Of a stretch of 64,000 nt of DNA, positions 46,831 through 59,000 are shown in pieces; within the stretch, counting starts at the first letter, position 1, and each line of letters starts with the position of its first letter. The DNA lies in contig OY720099.1 of the NCBI GenBank assembly GCA_963082875.1, positions 18,519,066 through 18,583,065 on the forward strand, read 5' to 3'. Below the pieces are notes generated by a model, which worked only from the letters and a program-made list of their open reading frames with translations, ran no database searches and had not been told where the DNA came from. This DNA is from Corella eumyota. Taxonomy: Eukaryota > Chordata > Ascidiacea > Phlebobranchia > Corellidae. Position numbers and translations under genes: made by a program.

Positions 46831-48959
46831 TAATTTTAAATTATTTTACTAAACAAAAAAAGATCAATTCGTCCCATTCCAAAATTCTCATTCTTTTAAT
46901 TAAATAATAATAACACAACAACATACTTGGCTTTTTGTTTACCGTACAATATAATCACAAAAGCTATTTGTATTTATAATATTCAAACCAAAATTAATTT
47001 TTACCAACCGCGAGGTGGCGCTTGCAGTTGTTTAAAAATCGTATTTTTTTTTTAAATAATAAAAATAATGGATATAAAATATGTCAAAAATGTATCTTAA
47101 AATTACTAATATAAACATTATTTCTCCTACTTCACTGGGATGCATGTGTTTATGCCTAGTAATCTGACAACATGCTCCTTTATTCATCAACTTATTCCAC
47201 ATGATGATGTTAACCGGGATTTCTGATGTTAACCGGGATTCCTGATTCAGTCAGGGATATAAGATATTCACAGAACGTGATTTGTTGGTTTAATATAGAG
47301 TTAGTTACTAGAGAGGTTTTACACCGTTTATATTGATCATATATTGTAGTATAATAATTTTTTTTAGCGCGCTACTGAAGAGTTAAGTAGATACCGTAAC
47401 GTTATTTTGCCTGATAGTCTTTTATATCAAAGCCGTTTTAAAAGTATTTTATTGCAAAAAGATTCACAAACAACCGTTTACAAACTTGTACCACGAATAC
47501 TACATACAATTACATTTGCAACAGTTAACTAAGAAATCACGTGATACATAGCACGTGATAAAGAAAAGATGTTAGTACGCGACTTGATGGTGTAAACACG
47601 TGACCAAGATCTGATAACACTTAGTGTAAACAACAAGATGGCGGATTCGTTACAATACCCTATTATGACGTTGAACCAAGAAATGTAACTATTATTCTTT
47701 TATTTATGATTCTTACGTCACAGTTGTTGGTATTGCACAAAACGGAGCAGGAAGCGGGAAATTATTTCCTCTCGGAAATCTCTGGAGTTTTGAGGAAGAG
47801 TTGGACGGTTTAAGTTAACTGGATGCTGCATAGAGTGGTTCATTCCGGGAGCTTGTGACGTCATTTAGGGAGTCGATGGCGTCACATCGTAAACTTGTGA
47901 CGTCATTTTGGGAGTGGATTTTCACGTGATGTTATTCCATGACGTCTATAAAGGAGTGAATTACGTCACGTCGTAACCCTGTGACCACATTTAGTGAAGA
48001 TGACCGTGTGACGTCATTTTAAAGATTTAGTGACGTCGTATTTTAAATTTGAAGCAATATTTCTTATATTGGTGTTGTAATTTAACATAATTGAGGCGTG
48101 ATTCTTAAAATTTCAGATCTTACAATTTTTAAATATATTTTAAATCTAATATTACTTTTTACAACGTAATATATTCCGTGTTGCAACAAAATAGAGGGCG
48201 AAAACCCTCTGTTCAGTCTAGTAATAAAAAAAGTAATAATTGGTTTATTAATTTGGAATTATTCTGAATTATGTAAAGTTTATGCATACATTCATTCATA
48301 ATGAATAATAGTAATAAAAATGATCTAAGGATTTCGAACCATATTATATTTATCAAATAAATGTAATTGTTATTTTTTATTGCAAGATATAACGTTAAAA
48401 TTCAAAAGTATGCATAGAATATTTCAATTTGAGTTATATATTTGTAAAATATAAATATGAAAAAACACTAATAATAGATGGATTTCGATTTTTATAATTA
48501 AGAAAGGGTAATAATATAATTTAATATGGCTGAACTAGGTCTGTTATAAAACAAACTCAAAATTCTCCATTAAGCGAGGCGCGAGGAATGTGACGTCATA
48601 ATTAGTGCGCCTCCCCGAGAAATTCCTTTGCACGAGGTCCCGGGTTGTTGCATCATAATCAAAAATTCCTAGTATTGCGAGATAACGCGCTTTGTTAACG
48701 CACACGCCAATTGTTTAGTCACAATTTAGGACATTAATTATTAAAAATTTAAACTAAAAAGTTAATAAACATTAATATATTATATAAAGTTATTAATTTG
48801 TATTGTTATATTAGCATTTTATTAAATTGTTTAAAAGATTTAAGCAAATATATTTTGAGTGACATTTCGAAAAGCGCTTTTTACGGTAAGCGCCGTCGTG
48901 CACGAACACACACGTGCAGAGTCACGTGACTTAGTGTTTCGTGGCAAATTTGAATTGAA
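46831..48959. other. Gene-poor interval with an E-box and CRE-like cluster
   Basis: No supported exon. Between about 47540 and 47610 three CACGTG E-boxes occur (ATCACGTGAT, AGCACGTGAT, ACACGTGACC). At 47632-47643 is AACAAGATGGCG, a YY1-like promoter motif that could also be a start codon; its frame closes after 16 codons with no convincing exon to join. From about 47857 to 48035 TGACGTCA-type sites are repeated. A further TGACGTCA lies near 48591. The composition is less AT-rich than the flanks, as in a promoter or enhancer. Confidence 0.5.
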
Positions 48960-51541
48960 ATCAGATTTCTAGATCTTTCTAGATGGACTTTCAAGGTGAG
49001 TAGACATGTTTTTGTTGTAGTTTGTTTTTTTAAAACTTATCAATAACAGTATTAGGTGTGGAATATTATAAGCAGTTACTTATTAAATAAAAAGGAATTT
49101 TTGTAACTTTTTTAAAAGATTTTATTGTTTTTAGAAAAGTTAGTGCAGAAGAACTTGATCTTGAAGAACATCTTGCGCGGCTAAGTTCGAAATACTGTTC
49201 CAGGTCTGGTAATTTTTAATTAATACGAAATATATTTTAAATTTAAAATATATTTTAAAATGATCATAAAAAATCATAATTAAAATAGATATTAGTTTAA
49301 AGTTAATAAACGTAACAATAAAATAATTGTTTTTATATATATATTAATTAAAAACCTATGAACATTATTAAATCTGTGTTGATGCGCAGGTACTTCCACA
49401 AAGTAGTTAAACGAGGTATTTAAACTATAAAATAGTTGTACTTTTAACATAAATTGAAAGATCTGGCACAAAAACTTGAAAAATGGAAATAATTTAAAAT
49501 TGTTGGCACAAATAATAAAATATTTACACATAATAACAATATTTGGCACAAAAATTAACATAATTTAATAATATTGGCACAAAAAAGTAAAAAATGACAA
49601 AAATTTTTGGCACTGGTCGACATATCATAAAATTCACATTGGTATAAAAAAATTACAAAGTAGGGTTTAGTATCTATTACCCTTTTCTAAACAATATATT
49701 TTATGTAGAAGAAAAATGAATTATATTTGGATTATATTATTGGAGGAAAAAGATAATGGGAGGAATTGGATGAATGGAAAATGGATCGAATCATTATAAG
49801 TCTTCTTTGCAACTAGCAAAGGGGATGTTAAGTTTTAAAAAACTCAGGACCTGAAGACAATTTTGGAACGGATTGGATTATTTTACAAACTCGATTAACT
49901 CAGGACCTTAAAATGAGGTCTGTAGGGCTGTAGGTTTTCACGTGTCTATTTTTTATATGTACTGCATAATAAAGCGCTTTAAAATTTTCACGGGTTAATA
50001 GTTTGTAGTATCACGTTTCTGTATTTTTTTTATTTTGTGACTGGTTAACAACTCATAATTTTGCGCATTAAATGTTGTATAGTTGACACAGTCCCAAGTG
50101 TGTTTAGGTTTCTGTGTAATCATAATTATATTAAACGGGACTGTTTAATGGTTTTTAGATGTTTTGGCGCAAGTAATATATAGAGAATATAGAATAGGTT
50201 TTTATAAAACTAAGCCTATGTGTGTTATGTGTATTTATGCAAAAGAAGAAACTCCAAAATAGTCTCAGGACCTCACTCAACAAAAGGTGGGCTGTAGGGC
50301 TTTAGGTCTGTAGGGCTGTAGGTTTTCACGTGCCTGTTTTTATATGTACTGCATAATCAAGCGCTTTAAAAGTTTTCACGGGTTAAAAGTTTTTAATATC
50401 ACGATCTACTTTTTATTTTTGGCACTGGTAAACAACTCATAACTTTGCGCATTAAAAGTAGTATAGTTGACACAGTCCCAAGTGTGTTTAGGTTTATGTG
50501 TGTTCATAATTAAATTAAATGGGACTGTTTAATGGGTTTTTAGATGTTTTGCGCAAGTAAAGTTTATAAATATATTTATATAGATGATTAGATTTTATAA
50601 AACTAGACCTATGTGTGGTTTTTATTATTTATGTGTGTATTTTATGCAATTTACTGTATTTTATTCGTCCAATGTTTTATTTATATACTAAACCGAAGTG
50701 TGTGAGTGGGTTGGAACCCAACATAAATTTTGTGGGCGAAGCCCAATCTAAGCAATATTTAATTTCGTGTATGGAAATCCAAACAAAAAAATTATAGATT
50801 TTGTCCAAAATAACATACACAGTAAACAATAAAATTAAACATGCAGAAAAAAAAACACAAAATTTTCCAATTTCTCTCTTATTTTTTGCAGGCTATTCTT
50901 ATTTCCTTCTACCTTTAAACATCTCCACAGGGGCCTCTTAAACCATTCATTTTATTTTTCTACAGGGGCATCACTAACCAAATTATAATTTTTTTCAGGG
51001 GCCTTTAAAAAACTAAAACCAAACTAACCCTTTTTACAGGCTTTTTTTCAGGTTAGATTACCAAAAACAAATTTAAACATTCTGTTTTTTATTTTTAGAT
51101 GCTGGTTGAATATTTCGGAGACCTTGTCGATTTGTCAATCTTGTCAATCTTGCAGGGGAGATTACCATAAACAAATAGTAAATTTGTTCTTTATTTTTAG
51201 ATTCTGGTTGACGAGCATAAGTTTGTATAAAACCTTTATTGTAAAATGTCACCAACACAAAACAAATTATAACTTTACCTAAATAAAATAAAACAAACAT
51301 AACATGATCAAATAGTTACAACCACACTTTTATTATTTGTAAGCAATATTCTAATCTTTATTATTTTATAGAAAAAAAAGAGCAAAACTTGCATACCACT
51401 CTTGCCAAGGGGTTAGCAATTGTACTTCTCTGGAGGGGCTATCCAGCCATTTTTCCTAAGCTAGTCAACTCTTTTTTCCCAAAAAGTCGGCCAGCCCTTT
51501 TAGCAACGGGTTTTATGTCTTTATGTACAGATCAAAAGTAA
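48960..51541 (+). other. Possible small multi-exon gene (very uncertain)
   Basis: An ATG at about 48983 (ATGGACTTTCAAG) runs straight into a strong donor, GTGAGT. An acceptor at about 51371 opens a frame of the matching phase that runs about 56 codons to a TAA at 51541 (contains LAKGLAIVLLWRGYPAIFPK). A third candidate exon at about 49134-49207 reads KVSAEELDLEEHLARLSSKY and also fits by phase to the 51372 exon, but not to the ATG frame. Two CACGTG boxes lie just upstream. None of these peptides was recognised with confidence. The short EELDLEEHLARL stretch recalls Swi5-type coiled coils from memory only. Confidence 0.22.
49860..50655. repeat. Direct duplication, unit about 0.39 kb
   Basis: The segment GTCTGTAGGGCTGTAGG plus TTTTCACGTG... 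at 49918 recurs at 50306. The similarity continues for about 330 bp through GTTGACACAGTCCCAAGTGT and GGGACTGTTTAATGG to a shared ...CTATGTGTG. Copies span about 49900-50240 and 50266-50650 and differ at scattered positions. No open frame of note. Confidence 0.75.
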
Positions 51542-52260
51542 ACTGTACAAACATACATGTACATTAACTGTAAAAGTTTAGACTTTATAAACAGAACTAC
51601 TGTATCGATTTAACTGGACATAAATTTAAAGAAACAGTAACTTTTTGTGTACTTTGTGTTATTAATTTTTCTACAGTTTTGTCTTTCAATTTTACAAATT
51701 TTTATACTTAACACTGTTTTTATGGCCAAATAATTGTACCTCTGACCATGTGAATATTATTGCAATATTTTTGTACTTTTCTTGTAATGTATGTTGTTAC
51801 TTAGATTATAATACTATATTATATCTTTATTTATTCTTAATTTTTTATTCTAAATTTTTGTTTTTATTTGTTATGCTTATCTGTTTAATATATTGTCACT
51901 TTTATTATTTAGTTATTGAATTTATTAGCCTTTTTGTCAATGTATATTATAAATGCTTTTACTGTCTTCTATGTATTGCAGTTGTGTTTTATTTCGAACT
52001 TTTTTTTACAATGTCGAAATTAAAACAGAAAAATTATTTGTTTTTGTACTTGATACCATAACTTAAAATTGGTCTAATTAACATGAACAATAACTTGAAA
52101 TTTGTCCAATTAACATGAAAAATAACTTAAAATTGTCCAATAACATGGAAAACTAGATTTATTTGATAGAAAAAATATGGTTCGAAATTATTTGATTATT
52201 TTTAGCATAAATTTTTAGAAATAAAAAAAAATATGCATACACCTTTACTAAGAATATTAC
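51542..52260. other. AT-rich spacer before the repeat block
   Basis: No gene recognised; one long T-rich open frame (about 51750-52061) is compositional. At 52063-52190 a short repeat (AACTTAAAATTGGTC..., three imperfect copies) leads into another copy of the dispersed ACTAGATTTATTTGATA...ATGGTTC motif. Confidence 0.5.
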
Positions 52261-52270
52261 ATATCTTTGA

Positions 52271-52705
52271 TTTTTAATAAACAAACAAGCATTTAAATAT
52301 ATTGTACAAATAAAATTAATTTTTCAACCCAGTTTTATGTTGTTAATATCAGGATATACATTATACTAAATTTTAAATTCCTAAAATGGATTTTTGATTT
52401 TTAATAAATAAACAAGCATTTAAATAAAATAAACAACCAAAAATTATTTTTTAAACAAGTATTTTATTACAAATATTATAAAATACATAATATTAAATTT
52501 TAATTGCCTAATATCAAACTTTTATTTTTAATAAACAAACAAGAATTTAAATATAATAAACAAACAAAAATAAATTTTTAATCCATTTTCGAGTAATACT
52601 ATGATATATAACTGACCAAAATTTGAAAACTTAATAACGATCTCTAAATTTTAATAAACAAACACCTATTAATTACTAATTAATAATATTTAATTTATCA
52701 AAATA
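52271..52705 (+). repeat. Tandem repeat A, left block (about 125-bp unit, 4 copies)
   Basis: The phrase TTTTAATAAACAAACA recurs at about 52271, 52398, 52525 and 52649, a spacing of 127, 127 and 124 bp. The units also share a ...GATATAnA...CCAAAATTT... portion. The last unit contains CACCTATTAATTA, as in the right-hand block at 61.7-62.0 kb. Confidence 0.8.
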
Positions 52706-52825
52706 GGAGGATTGAAACACGATATGATAATAAACAACATACTAAAATTTAAAAATTTATATTCACAAAAACAAAAATTATTCGATTTTAAAATTCGGAT
52801 TAGTAAGAATAAAAATAAAAATAAA
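52706..52825 (+). repeat. Module B, left copy
   Basis: About 120 bp (starting near AGGAGGATTGAAACACG, ending GAATAAAAATAAAAATA). It is clearly related to 62003-62125: same order of AACA(A)CATACTAAAA, a TTTAGAA/ATTTA stretch, ACAAAAGTTAT/ACAAAAATTAT and AAAATTC(T/G)GA(C/T)TAG. Confidence 0.65.
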
Positions 52826-52900
52826 AATTAGTAACGTCATTACAATTCTAATTAACTATAAAATTTTAAGTTTTGCGACAAAAAATTTTTTTTGGTCGAG

Positions 52901-52933
52901 CCAATGATCATACAACCCTTGTATGATTATTGG
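52901..52933. repeat. Hairpin at the left edge of the satellite array
   Basis: CCAATGATCATACAA and TTGTATGATTATTGG form a 15-bp stem with one mismatch around a 3-base loop. It lies about 100 bp before the first satellite unit and is not part of the unit. Confidence 0.75.
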
Positions 52934-53029
52934 TCGAGCTAAGTATACAGTTTTGATAGGTCAAAGGGGCACGCGAACGATTCTATGTACGTGAAATAAA
53001 AAAAATGCTCTTATTTTTGTTTTTTTAAT

Positions 53030-56000
53030 TGTTTTCGAAAATTTCTTGGGTTTAATTAGGTCACGTGATATTTTTGGCCAATAATATTGCATACAAATAA
53101 AAAATAAAAAAACTTTTAAATCAAAAAATAATTGTTCTGTTAGAACCGTAGGTCTTATTGTAATGTTGAAATAATATTTTTCGAAAATATTAATATTAAT
53201 AAAAGTTATGACACTTTTATTAAAAATTGACGAAATCTCAAAACCTAAAATTTTATATTTAATTAGACGCGCATTGGCCTAACTAACATTCAAGATTAAA
53301 CATTTCGCGAATATTTTCAATAAAACAAAAGTTTGAGGTAATTTTTATTTTGGGTTTAATTAGGCCAAGTGATATTTTTGGCCAATGATATTGCATACAA
53401 ATTTTTTGAAAAAAAAAAAAAATTTTAAATCGAAAAATAAGTGTTGTGTTAGAACCGCACAGGTCCAATTACCGTGTTTTACAAAATATTTTTCGAAAAT
53501 ATTAATATTCATAAAAATTATGAAACTTTTATTACAAATTTATGAAATCTCAAAACCTAAAATTTTGTATTTTATGGGCGCGCATTGGCCTAACTAACAT
53601 CCAAGCTAAAACATTTCGCGAAAATTTTCAGTAAAACATAAGTTTGAGGTAATTTTTTTTGGGGGTTTAATTAGGTCACGTGATATTTTTGGCCAATTAT
53701 ATTGCATACAAATTTTTTGAAAAAAAAAAATTTTAAATCGAAAAATAATTGTTGTGTTAGAACCGCACAGGTCCAATTACCGTGTTTACAAAATATTTTT
53801 CGAAAATATTAACATTCATAAAAGTTATGAAACTTTTATTAAAAATTTATGAAATCTCAAAACCTAAAATTTTGTATTTATTAGACGCGCATTGGCCTAA
53901 CTAACATTCAAGATAAAACATTTTGCGAAAATTTTTAGTAAAACAAAAGTTTGAGGTAATTTTTATTTTGGCTTTAATTAGGTCACGTGATATTTTTGGC
54001 AAATGATATTGCATACAAATTTAAAAAAAAAAATAAAAAATTTTAAATCGAAAAATAATTGTTGTGTTAGAACCGCACAGGTCCAATTACCGTGTTTACA
54101 AAATATTTTTTAAACATATTAATATTCATAAAAGTTATGAAACTTTTATTAAAAATTTATGAAATTTCAAAACCTAAAATTTTGTATTTTATTAGACGCA
54201 CATTGGCCTAACTAACATTCAAGATAAAACATTTCGCAAAAATTTTCAGTAAAACAAAAGTTTGAGGTAATTTTTATTTTGGGTTTAATTAGGTCACGTG
54301 ATATTTTTGGCCAATGATATTGCATACAAATTTTTTAAAAAAAAATAAAAATTTTAAATCGAAAAATAATTGTTGTGTTAGAACCGCACAGGTCCAATTA
54401 CCGTGTTTACAAAATATTTTTCAAAAATATTAATATTTATAAAAGTTATGAAACTTTTATTAAAAATTTATGAAATCTCAAAACCTAAAATTTTGTATTT
54501 TATTAGACGCGCATTGGCCTAACTAACATTCAAGATAAAACATTTCGCGAAAATTTTCAGTAAAACAAAAGTTTGAGGTAATTTTTATTTTGGGTTTAAT
54601 TAGGTCACGTGATATTTTTGGCCAATGATATTGCATACAAATTTAAAAAAAAAAATAAAAAATTTTAAATCGAAAAATAATTGTTGTGTTAGAACCACAC
54701 AGGTCCAATTACCGTGTTTACAAAATATTTTTCAAAAATATTAATATTCATAAAAGTTATGAAACTTTTATTAAAAATTTATGAAATCTCAAAACCTAAA
54801 ATTTTGTATTTTATTAGACGCATATTGGCCTAACTAACATTCAAGATAAAACATTTCGCGAAAATTTTTAGTAAAACAAAAGTTTGAGGTAATTTTTATT
54901 TTGGTTTTCATTAGGTCACGTGATATTTTTGGCCAATGATATTGCATACAAATTTAAAAAAAAAAATTAAAAATTTTAAATCGAAAAATAATTGTTGTGT
55001 TAGAACCGCACAGGTCCAATTACCGTGTTTACAAAATATTTTTCAAAAATATTAATATTCATAAAAGTTATGAAACTTTTATTAAACATTTATGAAATCT
55101 CAAAACCTAAAATTTTGTATTTTATTACACGCGCATTGGCCTAACTAACATTCAAGATAAAACATTTCGCGACAATTTTCAGTAAAACAAAAGTTTAAGG
55201 TAATTTTTATTTTGGGTTTAATTAGGTCACGTGATATTTTTGGCAAATGATATTGCATACAAATATAAAAAAAAAAAAAAAAATTTTAAATCGAAAAATA
55301 ATTGTTGTGTTAGAACCGCACAGGTCCAATTACCGTGTTTACAAAATATTTTTCAAAAATATTAATATTCATAAAAGTTATGAAACTTTTATTAAAAATT
55401 TATGAAATCTCAAAACCTAAAATTTTGTATTTTATTAGACGCATATTGGACTAACTAACATTCAAGATAAAACATTTCGCAAAAATTTTCAGTAAAACAA
55501 AAGTTTGAGGTAATTTTTATTTTGGGTTTAATTAGGTCAAGTGATATTTTTGGCCAATGATATTGCATACAAATATTTTGAAAAAAAATAAAAAATTTTA
55601 AATCGAAAAATAATTGTTGTGTTAGAACCGCACAGGTCCAATTACCGTGTTTACAAAATATTTTTCAAAAATTTTAATATTTATAAAAATTATGAAACTT
55701 TTATTAAAAATTTATGAAATCTCAAAACCTAAAATTTTGTATTTTATTACACGCGCATTCCCCTAACTAACATTCAAGATAAAACATTTCGCGAAAATTT
55801 TTAGTAAAACAAAAGTTTGAGGTAATTTTTATTTTGGTTTTCATTAGGTCACGTGATATTTTTGGCCAATGATATTGCATACAAATTTAAAAAAAAAAAT
55901 AAAAAATTTTAAATCGAAAAATAATTGTTGTGTTAGAACCGCACAGGTCCAATTACCGTGTTTACAAAATATTTTTCAAAAATATTAATATTCATAAAAG

Positions 56001-59000
56001 TTATGAAACTTTTATTAAAAATTTATGAAATCTCAAAACCTAAAATTTTGTATTTTATTAGACGCACATTGGCCAAACTAACATTCAAGATAAAACATTT
56101 CGCAAAAATTTTCAGTAAAACAAAAGTTTGAGGTAATTTTTATTTTGGGTTTAATTAGGTCACGTGATATTTTTGGCCAATGATATTGCATACAAATTTT
56201 TTAAAAAAAATTAAAAATTTTAAATCGAAAAATAATTGTTGTGTTAGAACCGCACAGGTCCAATTACCGTGTTTACAAAATATTTTTCAAAAATATTAAT
56301 ATTCATAAAAGTTATGAAACTTTTATTAAAAATTTATGAAATCTCAAAACCTAAAATTTTGTATTTTATTAGACGCACATTGGCCTAACTAACATTCAAG
56401 ATAAACATTTCGCAAAAATTTTCAGTAAAACAAAAGTTTGAGGTAATTTTTATTTTGGGTTTAATTAGGTCACGTGATATTTTTGGCCAATGATATTGCA
56501 TACAAATTTTTTAAAAAAAATTAAAAATTTTAAATCGAAAAATAATTGTTGTGTTAGAACCGCACAGGTCCAATTACCGTGTTTACAAAATATTATTCAA
56601 AAATATTAATATTTATAAAAGTTATGAAACTTTTATTAAAAATTTATGAAATCTCAAAACCTAAAATTTTGTATTTTATTAGACGCGCATTGGCCTAACT
56701 AACATTCAAGATAAAACATTTCGCGAAAATTTTCAGTAAAACAAAAGTTTGAGGTAATTTTTATTTTGGGTTTAATTAGGTCACGTGATATTTTTGGCAA
56801 ATGATATTGCATACAAATTTAAAAAAAAAAATAAAAAATTTTAAATCGAAAAATAATTGTTGTGTTAGAACCGCACAGGTCCAATTACCGTGTTTACAAA
56901 ATATTTTTCAAAAATATTAATATTCATAAAAGTTATGAAACTTTTATTAAAAATTTATGAAATCTCAAAACCTAAAATTTTGTATTTTATTAGACGCATA
57001 TTGGCCTAACTAACATTCAAGATAAAACATTTCGCGAAAATTTTCAGTAAAACAAAAGTTTGAGGTAATTTTTATTTTGGGTTTAATTAGGTCACGTGAT
57101 ATTTTTGGCCAATGATATTGCATACAAATTTAAAAAAAAAATAAAAAATTTTAAATCGAAAAATAATTGTTGTGTTAGAACCGCACAGGTCCAATTACCG
57201 TGTTTACAAAATATTTTTCAAAAATATTAATATTTATAAAAGTTATGAAACTTTTATTAAAAATTTATGAAATCTCAAAACCTAAAATTTTGTATTTTAT
57301 TAGACGCACATTGGCCTAACTAACATTCAAGATAAAACATTTCGCGAAAATTTTCAGTAAAACAAAAGTTTGAGGTAATTTTTATTTTGGTTTTCATTAG
57401 GTCACGTGATATTTTTAGCCAATGATATTGCATACAAATTTTTAAAAAAAAAATAAAAAATTTTAAATCGAAAAATAATTGTTGTGTTAGAACCGCACGG
57501 GTCCAATTACCGTGTTTACAAAATATTTTTCAAAAATATTAATATTTATAAAAGTTATGAAACTTTTATTAAAAATTTATGAAATCTCAAAACCTAAAAT
57601 TTTGTATTTTATTACACGCGCATTGGCCTAACTAACATTCAAGATAAAACATTTCGCAAAAATTTTCAGTAAAACAAAAGTTTGAGGTAATTTTTATTTT
57701 GGGTTTAATTAGGTCACGTGATATTTTTGGCAAATGATATTGCATACAAATTTTAAAAAAAAAATAAAAAATTTTAAATCGAAAAATAATTGTTGTGTTA
57801 GAACCGCACAGGTCCAATTACCGTGTTTACAAAATATTTTTCAAAAATATTAATATTCATAAAAGTTATGAAACTTTTATTAAAAATTTATGAAATCTCA
57901 AAACCTAAAATTTTGTATTTTATTAGACGCATATTGGCCTAACTAACATTCAAGATAAAACATTTCGCGAAAATTTTCAGTAAAACAAAAGTTTGAGGTA
58001 ATTTTTATTTTGGCTTTAATTAGGTCACGTGATATTTTTGGCCAATGATATTGCATACAAATTTTAAAAAAAAAATAAAAAATTTTAAATCGAAAAATAA
58101 TTGTTGTGTTAGAACCGCACAGGTCCAATTACCGTGTTTACAAAATATTTTTCAAAAATATTAATATTCATAAAAGTTATGAAACTTTTATTAAAAATTT
58201 ATGAAATCTCAAAACCTAAAATTTTGTATTTTATTAGACGCACATTGGCCTAACTAACATTCAAGATAAAACATTTCGCAAAAATTTTCAGTAAAACAAA
58301 AGTTTGAGGTAATTTTTATTTTGGGTTTAATTAGGTCACGTGATATTTTTGGCCAATGATATTGCATACAAATTTTTTAAAAAAAATTAAAAATTTTAAA
58401 TCGAAAAATAATTGTTGTGTTAGAACCGCACAGGTCCAATTACCGTGTTTACAAAATATTATTCAAAAATATTAATATTTATAAAAGTTATGAAACTTTT
58501 ATTAAAAATTTATGAAATCTCAAAACCTAAAATTTTGTATTTTATTAGACGCGCATTGGCCTAACTAACATTCAAGATAAAACATTTCGCGAAAATTTTC
58601 AGTAAAACAAAAGTTTGAGGTAATTTTTATTTTGGGTTTAATTAGGTCACGTGATATTTTTGGCCAATGATATTGCATACAAATTTTAAAAAAAAAATGA
58701 AAAATTTTAAATCGAAAAATAATTGTTGTGTTAGAACCACACAAGTCCAATTACCGTGTTTACAAAATATTTTTCAAAAATATTAATATTTATAAAAGTT
58801 ATGAAACTTTTATTAAAAATTTATGAAATCTCAAAACCTAAAATTTTGTATTTTATTACACGCGCATTGGCCTAACTAACATTCAAAATAAAACATTTCG
58901 CGAAAATTTTCAGTAAAACAAAAGTTTGAGGTAATTTTTATTTTGGGTTTAATTAGGTCACGTGATATTTTTGGCAAATGATATTGCATACAAATTTTAA

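Noticed and set aside
47638-47689. ATGGCGGATTCG as the first exon of a gene
   Set aside because: It closes after 16 codons, the only nearby donor (GTAACT) is weak, and no partner exon of suitable phase was found; more likely a YY1-type promoter motif.
51750-52061. 103-codon open frame rich in Phe, Leu and Tyr
   Set aside because: Produced by T-rich DNA; the apparent membrane protein character is a composition effect.
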